Source: Dipteronia dyeriana (taxonomy: Eukaryota; Streptophyta; Magnoliopsida; Sapindales; Sapindaceae). From it: a stretch of 64,000 bases of DNA. Each line of letters begins with the position of its first letter. The first letter of the stretch is position 1. The DNA lies in the NCBI GenBank assembly GCA_032871835.1, contig CM065299.1:28041074-28105073 (forward strand), given 5' to 3'. Shown in pieces: positions 11,965 through 24,100 of this stretch. A program made the translations under genes and the position numbers. The notes under the pieces were generated by a model, which searched no databases, was not told where the DNA came from, and saw only the letters and a program-made list of their open reading frames with translations.

Positions 11965-14843
11965 TAGGGGTGGGCACGGTTCGGTTCGGTTCGGTTCGGT
12001 TCGGTTTTGGGTAAAACTGAACTGATCCGAAAATATTTCGGTTCATCCAATTTTAAACCGGTTTAAACCGAATAAGAAATGGAAACCGAGCCGAACTAAA
12101 CTGATTTTAAACGGTTCGGTTCGGTTCGGTTCAATTTGGTTTTGGGCCTAATGGGCCATATAACTTCTGTTTTTAAAATTAATGGTTGTTGGATACTAAT
12201 TTTGACAAGCCCAAATCCATAAAACTCAAATAAAACCTAGCTTAAAAACATATTTAAAAAAAATCATTTAAAAACATATTACATAATAATAAGTTAATAA
12301 CAAATCCATTCTAAAATATAAAAAAACATATTAATACATTCTAAACTCCAAAATAAAAATTCAAAAATCAGTTAATAATAGTACATTATATAATAATACC
12401 TCCCAAAAATAAATAATCCAACTCCAAATCAAAATTACAACTAAAATAACTCCAAATCAAAATTACAACTAATCAAGTAGTCAACTAAAATAACATTTCA
12501 ATTATAGTTTCCACACCACATTCCACAATCCACATACATAAAATTATAAAAAAATGCATTCCATTTTGTCACTCCTCCAGCTGTCTACAGATAAAAAAAA
12601 ATGAAAATATATATATGCATTTGTCACTCAATCTTTGTGCAATTATGCTCCATAGAAACAAAAAAAAAATATAGTGAACAATTATGCATATACCAACAAT
12701 TAAAGGCTTACCTTCATGGCTTCATCAATCAATCTACAATAGACAAATAGGTTACAGCAAGTCATAGAATGGATTAAAGGCTTTGAAATGGATTTTCCTT
12801 AATCTTTAAAAATTAAATGAAAGTTGTTTATGTTATTGTAAAAGAGGTAACAGCAGTACAATCTACAATAGACAAATATTTTCACAAATTAAGAGTCTGC
12901 AAGTAGTCATAGAGCATCTTTAAAGTAGAGAGACTCTCATTCTCTCAAAAACTAAACTTTATCCAACCCCACCATATATATGTCATGAAAAAACCTTAAC
13001 AAAGCCACTCCCTCAATGAAACATGAAAAACGTAACCCAAAAACCTCCCAAATTATAATTACATAATAATACCTCCCAAGAATATGAAACAAATTACCGG
13101 TGGCTTTCACAAGATTCACATTGGCAAAATGATTGGAAAGAAACCCAAAATAAGGTATATTAATATATTAACAAAATTAAAATTACCTATCTAATTTTCG
13201 CAATTCCTGTTGCAGCAATGAAATCAGGAAGCTAGAATGGTTGCTTCTCAATTCCACGCTTCCCCTGAAAAAACAAAAATTCAAAACCTGATGAGATACA
13301 AATAATTTCGCACACAAAAAGAACTGCAACGAACTCAGATCACTTCAAATATATATATATATATATATATATATAATCTTTAGGCGATCTAGCCAGGGCA
13401 TTAGGCACAATGGAAATGCATCTTAAATTACAAAGCAGATTAATTAGCACCTCAACATTGAACAAATCACTTATATCTAGAATGCAAAGGTATGCCATTC
13501 TACTCCCAATTAAAGCATCAAATAAGTATCTTTATCCCAACCCACACTAGAAAACATATTTAAAACAAAAATCATTCAACGGTCCTCTTTGCAAAACACA
13601 TACAAGTCCAGGTTCCATGGTTGTCACAGCCGCTACCCTGTAAGAACCACATATATACATATAAGGGAAATCTTATCGACATGATTTTCCTCACCCCTTC
13701 TCTAAATCCTTCAAGGTCACTAATCACTATTCCATCAGTTTTGCATGCATATTTTAACCTAAATTAGTAAGTTTTTAGCAGGAACCACTGACCTGCAAAA
13801 ATTTCCTCTTTTGACACCAATGTCTCGGCACATGAACAGTATTTCGATATGCTTTCAAAAACACCAGCAGCTTAGGGTCTACAGCAATCGCATCCCACAC
13901 CTAAATATCAAATATATGGATAAATTAGTCACCTTGAAAACAATATATATATATATATATATCAAAATCTACAAGAGGATATCAAAAGTATATATAGAAA
14001 CAAAAATCTTGCTAATGACTAGGTAATCAAATTGATATAACAGAACTATAACCATATCTACACTTATGCTTGAAGTACATAAAAACAAAAAAATTGAAAC
14101 TGTCATGTAATCAGATTGAAATCATATAAAACTCTTAAGACATATACACTTGTACTAGCGAAACCATCATTTACCTTGCTCTCGTTCAAGTAGATCGGAC
14201 GAGGTGAAGACGAGCAAATCGAATGTTGAGGAAGTGAGGCTTTGGCTTTTGGCTGAGCAAATCGGATCAGCAAATCAGATGTTGAGCAAATCGAAACACT
14301 GGAACAGAGTTGAGGCTTTGGCGGGCGTCTGGCGAAGAAGATGAGCAAACCATAAGTGAAACAAAAAAAAAGACAAGAAGAAAATTAGAAGAAAAAGAAA
14401 ATTAGGAAAAGAAGAAGCAGATCGGTTGTTGTAGTTATAGGAGAAGAAAATTAGGAAAAGAAGAAAACAGAGAAAGTGACAAACCTTGTAGTTGTAGGAG
14501 CAGATCAGAGGTTGATGCACGGAGTTGATGAGCAGATCGGAACACTGGAAGTCTGGAACGGAGTTGATGAACGCTGATGAGAAGAGTAAGAGAGGCTGCG
14601 TGTGTGTGTGGTGAGAAGTCTGGAATGAAAGACAGAAAGAGAATCAGAAAATTTTAGGGTTTTTTTTTCTTTTATAACTGGTTTATTTGGTTAAATCCGG
14701 TTTTTAGAAAATTAAACCGGTTTGAACCGAATAAAAATTCGGTTTTCAATTTTTAAACCGGTTTAAACCGAATTAATTATACGAACCAAACCGAACACCC
14801 TTTTTTTGGTTCGGTTCGGTTCTCAACTTAGTGCCCACCCCTA
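11965..14843. mobile_element. Non-autonomous hAT-type element carrying captured gene exons
   Basis: Perfect 13-bp terminal inverted repeats TAGGGGTGGGCAC (11965-11977, and inverted at 14831-14843) are flanked by a perfect 8-bp duplication CGATTGAT (11957-11964 and 14844-14851). Both subterminal regions carry arrays of GGTTCGG / CCGAACC and AAACCGGTTTAAACCG in opposite orientation. No transposase motif is visible in 2.9 kb. The interior holds two exons of an SF3B2-type splicing-factor gene on the - strand, listed separately. Such gene-capturing non-autonomous elements are often called Pack elements. Confidence 0.88.
13187..13900 (-). pseudogene. Captured SF3B2 (SF3b145) gene fragment: two exons with intron
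   Basis: Read on the - strand, 13900..13793 is an uninterrupted 36-codon exon containing VDPKLLVFLKAYRNT and VPRHWCQKRKFLQ, bounded by an AG acceptor and a GTCAGT donor. A 528-bp intron follows. The second exon is 13264..13187, with GKRGIEKQPF, a TAG, LPDFIAATGIAKIR, a second TAG, then a GTAATT donor.

These blocks are consecutive in the conserved middle of splicing factor 3B subunit 2, a U2 snRNP component, where the family has Gln at both stop positions. CAG to TAG is a single C-to-T change in each case. Intron and splice sites are kept, so the capture was of genomic DNA and not cDNA. An open stretch at 14348..14175 ends in a good donor in the same phase as the first exon but lacks an ATG. 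No functional protein is expected. Confidence 0.88.
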
Positions 14844-14851
14844 CGATTGAT

Positions 14852-15510
14852 GTTGAAGTAGAAAGGTGTTTAAAGAAATTGAATAACAATTAATATCGAT
14901 AAAAACAAATCGATGAAAAATGTGTTTGAAAGAAAAAAGTATTGACATTATAGAGTGTTTTTTTTTAAATGAAATATAAAGTTTACAATGCATAATGATT
15001 TCTTTTAATAAAAATTAATTTAAATTTTACTTTTTCACAATCAAATTACCTACAAATTTTGATCCATTCTTCATAATTAATTAGTAATTAATTTATATTT
15101 CCTTAAAAGAAATTAAAAATATATTTAAAATTAGTTTCTAAATGAGGATTTAGGGTTTAAAAAAATAGAAAGAGTTTTTATAATATATTTTAATATCAAA
15201 CCATTAACAAGGAACTCCCTTAATAAGAAACCATTACTTCCTTTTTTAAAAACATTATTGGGATTTTTTTTACAAAGGATTAAAATAAGAAACTGATTAA
15301 TAATTACTAGTGGGTGTACTTACTTATTTTAGTAATTTTACTCAAGGATATTATTGAAATTTTAAAAGAGTAAAGCTAAACATACCACCTACAATTCTAT
15401 ATTTTCCATCCCAATTCATATGACATTTGTGATGTCTTTTGGTGAGTAGATGCACATTAATTGGTGGGTGGTTACATATTTACATATGTAAGTAAGATGA
15501 ATTACAATTA
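14852..15510. other. A+T-rich spacer, no gene seen
   Basis: No conserved reading frame or clear repeat structure was recognised. Confidence 0.5.
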
Positions 15511-15845
15511 AGAACTAATTACACCAACATCCCCGAAGGTTTACTCTATTACACACGGAAACAACTTTATTGTTATTTGACACCCACATCCCCTGCCGTT
15601 AGTCAACGGCCATCAGACTTAACCTTTGACCTTATCAAACCATATAAAAATCCAAAATACCCCTTAGTATGTCTATTTACTTTTATGTCTATTTACTTTT
15701 ATAGCCTAAGAAAAAGACAAAAATTATTGTTTTTTAACCAAACAAAATTTGGAAACTTTTTTTTTAAAATTAAAATAAAAGAATATGGTTCTCAACCATC
15801 CATCACATAAATGGACGGTGGAGATTCATTCATTAAAAAAAAAAC

Positions 15846-15881
<36 letters not shown>

Positions 15882-17208
15882 TATTAAAAATAATTAGAAA
15901 TACAAAACAAGAAATACAAAACAAAACAAAACAAATTAAAATATATAAAAAAACTAAATCATTTTCTCTCTTTTACTCGATCATCATCAGTTCTCTCACA
16001 CACCAGGCAATCTCCCTTTTCTCGATCTCTCTTCTCTTTCTCTCTCTCACTGAAAAAAATAGTGGAAAAAACTGGTGGAGATCCAGATCGATCGATGGAG
16101 ACCGCTTGTTTGGCGGAAGGTGGAGATCTATGGAGATCTCCATGGTCGAGTTAAGAGGTTGTGGTGGGTTCTTCGATTAGAGGGGGTTTGAATAAGAGGT
16201 TGTAGTGGGTTCTTCGATTTGAGGCGGTTTGAAAGAGATGAGAAGTTGAAACGGTGAAGATGAGTCATATAAGGATATGAGTTCATTGGGGTCTTCTTCA
16301 AAGTTCCCAATTTGAGAGAAAAATTGAAGCTTGAAGAATAAGAAATTTTCTCTAGTAACAGAGAGTTTCAGTTTTTTTTTTATGATGATGAATAAGAGAA
16401 GGGAAGACATTTTGGACTGTTGTCTTGTATGAGTTGGGTTTTTTTTTTGAAGTGGTAGTGTGAAGACATGTACTTGTGTGTGTGAATCCTATTTTTTTTT
16501 ATGTGAACAAAGTAGGGTGGAGATCGGAGATCTAGATGTTTGTGAATATCCAATCCGGAATCCGATTTTGTTTTGATTGATGATATTTGTTGGTTGTTGG
16601 AGTTGAGAATTGATGAATATCTGGGTTTGATAAGAACTGAAGATTGAAAGACCTGGGTTTGCGAAGAATTGAAGATTGATGATCTGGGTTTGTGAAGCAC
16701 TGATGATTGATGAACTTGGTTTGTGAAGAACTGATGATTGATGATCTCCGTTGATGTTATTTTTTTTTTCGTTTTTAATATTTTTAAAAAACATATATAT
16801 TTTTTTAAAAAAAAATAACGAAGATGTACCATTTTGAAACTTTTTTAATTTCGTTTTAAATGTTTTTTTTTCCACTTGATCTCTATCGTCCATCATAGTG
16901 ATGGAAGGTGGAGACCAATCTTTTCTAAAAATTCTATTTATTGAAAAATAAATTAAAAAATTATATTATATTTTTTTTTGAAAAAAAATATACATTTAAA
17001 TAGATTTTGAATTTTTTCTTTTTAGATTTTTTTTATTTTTTAATTTTGGTGAACCGGGGGTATTTTTGTCTTTTAATATATTTTAACGGTCAATTCTCAC
17101 ATTTAATGGTCAATCCTTAACGGTAGGAGAATTAAGTGTCAATTAAAGATAAAGTTGTTTCCGTGTGTAATACAACAAACCATAGGGGAGGTTGTTGTAA
17201 TTAGTTCT
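15511..17208. mobile_element. Inverted-repeat element with arms of about 100 bp
   Basis: The left end (AGAACTAATTACACCAAC ... TTACACACGGAAACAACTTT) and the reverse complement of the right end are clearly the same sequence over about 100 bp. Shared blocks include AGAACTAATTACA and ATTACACACGGAAACAACTTT. No clean target duplication was found. The interior is CT/GA-rich with GATT- and TGAAGA-type simple repeats, and its open frames are low complexity. A Mutator-like or other TIR element is likely; the superfamily is unresolved. Confidence 0.6.
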
Positions 17209-18068
17209 ATAATTAATAAAGTTCATTTTTGTTCCACCCAAAAATGAACTAAGGGTGAACTTAGTAAGAAATTTCATTAAATACATAAGGGTACATAGGT
17301 AAATTTGAAAAAAAAACTTAAATTATTTTTTTAAAAATAATTAAAACTAAAAAAACAAAAACAAAAATCAGAAATAATCTTACCTCTTTTCATCGTATTC
17401 ACTCTATAGCTATTTCTCTCTCCGGTTGTCTCCTCCAGCGGCGATCTTCTATCGTTACACCACCACCGTCTTCTTCTTCTTCGACTGTTGCGTTGGGTTT
17501 GGGTGGCTTATGTTGCGGATCTTTTTGACGGACAAATGTTGGGTTTGGGTGGCTTCTGAAGATGGTGTGGATGATGATCTAAAGATGATGATGCGGTTAT
17601 CGATGGTGATGAGCAGATGATGGTGGTTCCAATTTCAAATATTGTTTTTGTTTCAATCTTGGTTTTGGTTTATAGTGAAGATAGTGTTTCTAGATGATGT
17701 TGTGGGTGATGGACTGATGGTGATGAACAGATAATAAAAATGAAAGAAAACGGTGAGACTGTGAGAGAAGACAAAATTAAAGAAGCAAAATGAAAAAGTT
17801 GTTAATTGTCAGGTTGTGGGATCTGCGGAATAAAGGGGTACACATCTCAAAGTCAAGAGGTGGGTCGTAGATGGCAATTGGGTTATCTGATACAAAGAAT
17901 GACTATTGGGCTTGATAGTTTACAATTTGTGTTGGGCTTGTATTGGGCCTGTGATACTTTATGTAATTTAGGTTCTATTTAAAACTTGATTTTTTTTTTT
18001 AAATGGTGGATGGCGTGCAGCCCACACAATAATTCGCCCCTGTATATTGTTACAAGATTAGTTATTAT
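17209..18068. other. Spacer, no gene supported
   Basis: Holds 'gatgatgatg'-rich sequence (17540-17740) and a CT-rich block near 17400-17480. An open stretch at 17426-17620 is simple-sequence driven and matches no family known to me. Confidence 0.45.
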
Positions 18069-18076
18069 AATGCAAT

Positions 18077-18330
18077 TAGGGATGCTAATTTCACCCGAAT
18101 CCGTAGGCATACACCTGAACTAGCGAACTAGATTAATTTTAAAACCTTTACTTAAAACGACGTCGTTTTGAGTTAAAAAATTAAAAAAAATATTTTCAAG
18201 TTTGCAAGTTGGGTTCACGTTTACTCATACTGTGAGAGTCAAACCCTGAACCCAAACCCGAAAAAATTATTCGAGTATAAAAATGTTTCTCTGGTTCGGG
18301 TCAGGTTTAGCAGACCGGTTGTCATTCATA
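18077..18330. mobile_element. Small hAT-type MITE
   Basis: A 254-bp unit that starts TAGGGATGCTAAT and ends in the inverse of TATGAATGACAAC (imperfect ends), flanked by a perfect 8-bp direct repeat AATGCAAT (18069-18076 and 18331-18338). The interior has 'cccgaacc' and 'ggttcgggtcaggttt' words like other hAT-derived MITEs. Confidence 0.6.
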
Positions 18331-18776
18331 AATGCAATTAAAGTATCCACCAATAGTATTTAAAAAATTACAAAAAAATTAAAATTAAAAGAAACCAACC
18401 CTCTCACATAACGATCTCTATATTATAGCTAAATCTTTGGAAAAAAAAATCGATACTAAGAAGGCAGCTATGGTTAATAAATTGGTTGTTTAGTACTTTC
18501 ATGTAAAAGCACCTCGAATGTAAATATGTATTTGGAGAAAATGGATTGTCACATATGATAGGTAGTTAAAAAGTTAGAAAAACTCTAACAAATGTAATTA
18601 TCTAACTTTAATATGGTAATGATGTGATATTTTTTTAAAAGAATATGAAATTAAGTTTCTAATTCTAAAAACTCTTCTAGAAATGTTTATTAGGATTTCT
18701 AATTGGATAAGGATATTGACACTCATAAAACTTATTAATACACTCATATTTCAATAAAACATTAAATTATAAAAAT

Positions 18777-19332
18777 GGATAATTACCCCGGTGGCCATCA
18801 AATTGATGACACAGTATCAAAATGACCACTAGATTGGAAAGTTGTTCCAAAATGGTCACTTTAGACGAACTTTATGACACCAATGATCATTCCATCAAAC
18901 ACTGTTAACTTTACGGTTAAATAGATGGGCATTTTAGTAACTTTATCTATAATTACATATATAAAATATAAAATAAAATATAACACAAATATAAGTAAAC
19001 AAGAAATATCGTAAAATTGGAGGTTTTACGGATTCGTTAATTGCAGCTGCTAGAGATGGAAGATTCTAGGAAAAATGGGGAGGACAACATGCAAATACGA
19101 TGTCTCTTGTTTACTCAGATTTGTGTTGTATTATATTTTATATTTTATTTTTGTAATTATAGATAAAGTTACTAAATGCCCATCTATTTAACCGTAAAGT
19201 TAACAGTGTTTGATGGAATGACCATCTGTGTCACAAAGTTTGTCTAAAGTGGCCATTTTGGAACAACTTTCTAATCTAATGGCCATTTTGATAGTTTATC
19301 ATCAATTTGATGGCCACCGGGGTAATTATCCC
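18777..19332. mobile_element. Foldback MITE with arms of about 185 bp, Mutator-like
   Basis: The left arm (from GGATAATTACCCCGGTGGCC to about 18960) is matched by an inverted right arm (about 19140-19332, ending in the complement of the same word). The arms share long blocks around GTTAACTTTACGGTTAAATA. Only about 180 bp separates them, so a transcript could fold into one long hairpin. The word TTATAAAAAT flanks the unit at 18767-18776 and 19333-19342. A 9-10 bp duplication fits Mutator-like elements. Confidence 0.8.
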
Positions 19333-19342
19333 TTATAAAAAT

Positions 19343-20290
19343 ATCATAACAGAAATTTATCAATAAGGACAAATTACTTAAATTAATAATAAACTAAATA
19401 CTATATACAATCATTAATTACGCTCATATCTCAAATATATTTTTTTATTAAAAAAACTTACCTTAAAAAAAATAAACTTATGATAAACCCTAATTAAACT
19501 CCAATTTTATTTAAAGTATCAAACTTTCTTATCATCACATAATTATCATATTATTTTTGCCTTTCTTTTATGTATAAGTATGAACTTTATCAATTAACAA
19601 AATATTTTTTAACGGTAACCGTAGATATCAACATGTTTTTTCTTTAAGATAGTCGTAGATATCAATAATGTTTTTTTTTTAAGATAGTTGTATAAATATT
19701 TCAGATTGAAAATTCCTTAACCCCATATACAATCCCACATATTCCTTTTTATTAAGCTCTTACATTCGAAATATTTTTAAAAGTAAACTGGATCATCATT
19801 AAAAGAGGATTTGATTCCAACTATGATTTTTTTTAATTGGATGTGATAATAGTTTAAGAGTGTTTTATAAATAATATGTATTAAAATAAATATATTTATT
19901 TCAATAAGGGTACTATTAGTATTAGGATGAGTGTTTATAGTATTATTTATTTTTCAAATTTTAGACCTGAGTGTATTTATAAATATAGATGTACTAATAA
20001 CTTTTATGAGTGTTAATATCGACACAATTTCTAATTGTTTCCACCGATAATATTAAAACTCATTTAATTATAAAATAAAAGAAGAGAAAGAGTGAAATAA
20101 TTGTTTTATTACGATTGATTATAAAATTGATACATATTTGATTTTATATAATTGCATTGAATATGTGAATATGATTTTTTTTTTCAAGAGTCGATCCATA
20201 AAAATAAAAAATGGGTCATATTAGATTAGAAACACAATACTTCACAAAAAAAAATAAGTGGGTGTGAATAGAAGTTTCTCGGGGGCCACT
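19343..20290. other. A+T-rich spacer upstream of the SUVH gene
   Basis: Contains a local duplication around 'gtagatatcaa' (19620-19690). No gene seen. The SUVH promoter probably lies in the last few hundred bases, but I could not single out a convincing TATA box. Confidence 0.5.
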
Positions 20291-21136
20291 AAGTATGATG
20301 TGTATCGTGTCGTTTCGAAGGCTGAGGTGAAGACGGAAGAGCTACAAGTTTGCAACAAATATACGATTTTTACACTCCTCTGAGGCTCTGATTGAAGAGA
20401 ATCCGGGAAGTGCATCGAAATTAGCAAATATACGATTACGTGATTGCATCTCATATTCTCACCCTACCATTGATACCTTTTCAAGCTTCCAATCCGGGTA
20501 AATGAATCACTTTCCCATTATAGATTTTCTATTTATTTATTTTTTTGATTTTCTTCTTATCGAAGAAATCGACTCTCACTCTTTTGCTTCTGGAAATTAC
20601 CCGTCAATTTGCAGGAATATGGAGTAAACTAGCAGAAAATTCCCAGGTTTTTTTTATTCAATATCTTTATGTTTAGATTTTGATTATTATTGGTGTTGCT
20701 TATGATTTTTTATTTTTTTTTCGTTTTTGCTTCAATTTATTCAATCTCTTTTTTGCTACATTTTTTTAATCTGGGTTTGGTTATACCTAGAAGATGCGGA
20801 AACATTACGTGAACTAAAATGTGAATCTTAGATTGATCGTTATTGTTTTTTGTTTTGGTTTCGTTTTTAAGTGTATCTATTTATTAAATGGTTCAAATTT
20901 GTCGTTTAATGTTGTTATATGTTGATGTATGATATGATTTTCATTAACTATAGCCTCAGTTTGGATGTGCTTTTGTTCTTACACTGGATGCCTTCATTTT
21001 TTGCGCACTTCTTTGTTTTTTTTGTATTTTTTTTTATTGAATATATTGAGTTTGATTTTAAATTCTTTCCGGTGAATGGTGATGGAGAGAATTAACAGAA
21101 ATTATGTTTGATTTCCAGGTTTTTTTATGAGTTGGA
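20291..21136 (+). other. Probable 5' UTR of the SUVH gene with two introns
   Basis: Non-coding, G+C-richer sequence to 20497 is followed by a donor (CCGG/GTAAAT, GT at 20498). Then come an acceptor TTTGCAG (to 20614), a short exon 20615-20646, a donor at 20647 and a T-rich tract with acceptor TTTCCAG to 21118. Introns confined to the 5' UTR with a one-exon coding region are common in plant SUVH genes. Borders are inferred from splice signals only. Confidence 0.5.
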
Positions 21137-21192
21137 ATGGGGCTTATGGACAATTTGCTGCCTACAGAGTCAGCAAGACTAGTTTCGTTTAG
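21127..21192 (+). CDS. Upstream ORF overlapping the SUVH start codon
   Basis: An ATG at 21127, ten bases before the SUVH ATG and in another frame, opens a 21-codon frame that stops at 21190-21192, inside the SUVH coding region. It has T at -3 and A at +4, a weak context. The SUVH ATG has G at -3 and +4, a strong one. It would lie in the mRNA if the acceptor at 21118 is used. Any role in limiting translation is inference. Confidence 0.35.
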   Translation: MSWNGAYGQFAAYRVSKTSFV

Positions 21193-24100
21193 TAATGGTA
21201 ATCATTCTGAGGGTAAATCTGGAAAATTTCCCATGGAAAACAGCGATTGTTCGCTCAAATATAAGCGGCGCAGAGTTTCTGCTGTTCGGGATTTTCCACC
21301 TGGGTGTGGACGGTGTGCCTCACGGATAAATTTGAGTCTGGATGAAGAAGCTGTTGGTACAGTTTGCCCTGATGCAGAAAAACTTGTGCTATCTTCTAAT
21401 GATGTCAATGGGCCCGATTTGACGAGTGTCAACCCTGAAGGAACATTGTTACCACAGACTGATATTCTAACTGCTTTAGAACCCATACTTCCTGATGCAG
21501 CAAACAATTTGAATGGGGTGGATGTTGGTGCTCCAAAGGAAGAGATAGTGCAGCGAAAGACATCGTTGCCTCCTGATTGGCCGAATGCTGTTCCGGATGT
21601 CAATAATCTGCAGAAGGGTGTGAAAAGAAATTATCCACCTAGGAGAAGAGTTTCAGCTGTTAGAGATTTTCCTCCATTCTGTGGGCCAAATGCTTCTTGT
21701 CTTAGTAAGGAAGTGTGTGTGAAAGCACTTTCTTCTTCAAAGAGTTTGGGCCAAGAGGGGTCTGGTATTGAGAGCAAGTCATTGGAAGAGACATTGGTCA
21801 CTGATGTGAAACAAATGGCAGAGAATGTTTATGATGGAGAAGCTTACAAGAGCAAGTGGGAAGGTGATGTTTCAGGAATAAACGGGGGCAAAGTTCAAGC
21901 TGAATTTGATGGTCTTGCTACTGTGGAAATGAGGAAAGATGATGACTATGGAACTTCTTTTAAGAATGTGATCAAGGTTTTACAGGAAGATGTGAAAGAC
22001 AAGAGTATAAATTCTTCTTGTGAGACTGGGAAAGGGAAAGTCATAAGATCAGGTGACCGGGATTTTGGAATTTTGGAAGAAAATCCAGTGAGGGATATTG
22101 TGATTTACACAGGCGAGAAACAACTTGACAAAAATTGTTCATTATTTTCAGGAAGTGATGATCATTTTGACAAGAAAGATTTGGAGGGTCTAGAGTTTGC
22201 ATCAAACCTGATAATTGTGCATGGTCTAATGGCATTACCAAATTGTCCCTGGAGGCAGGGGAAAGGGTCTCACAAACTTAAATCTGCTGGTGGTTCAGTT
22301 GAAAGCAATAGAAAGAAGCGTGATTTGTCATCCCTTCGTAAATCATCTTTAAAGTCGATGCATGAAGCAGAAAGCTCTGAAGGACCAGTCATTAAGAAAA
22401 AAACATCTCTTACAGGGAAGGCATCTCAAGGTATGGGTCAACTGGTGATTAGGGATAAGGAAGATTATCATGGACGTGATGGAGAAGATATTGGTCCACT
22501 GATGATAATGGATAAGGAAGATTATCATGGACCTGATGGAGAAGATATTGGTCAACTGATGATAAGGGATACTCTTGGGCAAGATGGAGAAGGTACCAGT
22601 CCATTGGCAATAAGGAAAAAGGATGGACAGCGTAAAAAATTTCACATGGGTCAAAGATCACATATTTATAATGTGAGTCTCCCTCCTTCCCAACCTTCAA
22701 GTGGTAAAGATCCTGATAGTAATGCTACTGGCTCCCGCAGCAAAGTGAGGGAGACATTGCGTCTTTTCCAAGCAGTCTGTAGGAAGCTGTTGCAGGAAGA
22801 AGAAGCAAAATTTAAGGAACAAAGTAGTATTAGGAGGATTGATTGTGTAGCAGCTAGAATTCTCAAGGACAAGGGCAAACATGTAAATGTAGGCAAGCAA
22901 ATCATTGGGTCTGTACCTGGAGTAGAAGTGGGTGATGAGTTTCAATACAGGATAGAGCTTAATATAATTGGTCTTCATCGCCCAACCCAGGGTGGTATAG
23001 ATTATCTTAAGCAGAACGGAAAGATTATTGCTACGAGTATTGTCGCATCAGGGGGTTACGATGATGACTTGGATAGCTCAGATGTTTTAACCTACACAGG
23101 TCAGGGAGGGAATGTGATGAATGGAGGCAAGGAACCTGAAGATCAGAAGCTTGAACGAGGAAATCTTGCTTTGGTGAATAGCAAGCATGCTGAAAATCCT
23201 GTAAGAGTGATCCGTGGTGAGACCAAAGCCTCTGATTCTACTAGGAAATATGTTTATGATGGGCTATATTTGGTTGATAGATATTGGCAGGAGATGGGGC
23301 CACATCAGAAGCTGGTTTTCAAGTTTAAGTTGGTCCGAATTCCAGGTCAGCCGGAGCTTGCATGGAAAGTGGTGAAGAAGTGCAAAAAGTCTAAAGTCCG
23401 TGAGGGTATATGTGTAGATGACATCTCACTAGGAAAGGAGTTGATTCCAATTTGTGCTGTGAACACCATAGATGATGAGAAGCCTCCGTCATTTACATAC
23501 ATAACTCGTGTGATATATCCTGATTGGTGCCAGCCTATTCCTCCAAAGGGCTGTGATTGTGCTAAGGGATGTTCTGAATGGGGAAAGTGTTCTTGTGTGG
23601 CCAAGAATGGAGGAGAGATCCCATACAACCACAATGGGGCCATTGTAGAAGCAAAGTCCCTTGTCTATGAGTGTGGTCCTTCTTGCAAGTGCCCTCCTTC
23701 TTGCTATAATAGAGTCACCCAGCATGGTATTAAATTTCAGCTTGAAATCTTTAAAACTGAATCAAGGGGCTGGGGTTTGAGATCCCTAAATTCCATTCCT
23801 TCAGGAAGCTTTATCTGTGAGTATGTAGGCGAGCTCCTTGAAGAGAAAGAAGCAGAGAAAAAAACTGGCAATGATGAGTATCTGTTTGACATTGGGAATA
23901 ATTACAATGACAGTTCTCTTTGGAACGGACTCTCGAACCTCATGCCTGATGCACAATCAGGTTCTTGTGGAGCTGTTGAGGATGTTGGCTTCACAATTGA
24001 TGCAGCACAATATGGAAATGTGGGAAGATTTATTAACCATAGTTGTTCTCCAAATCTTTATGCTCAAAATGTCCTTTTTGATCATGACGACAAGAGAATT

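Noticed and set aside
16380..16896. 135-150 codon open frames on the - strand
   Set aside because: They are built from degenerate TGAAGATTGATGATCTGGG-type repeats inside a TIR element; low complexity and no domain.
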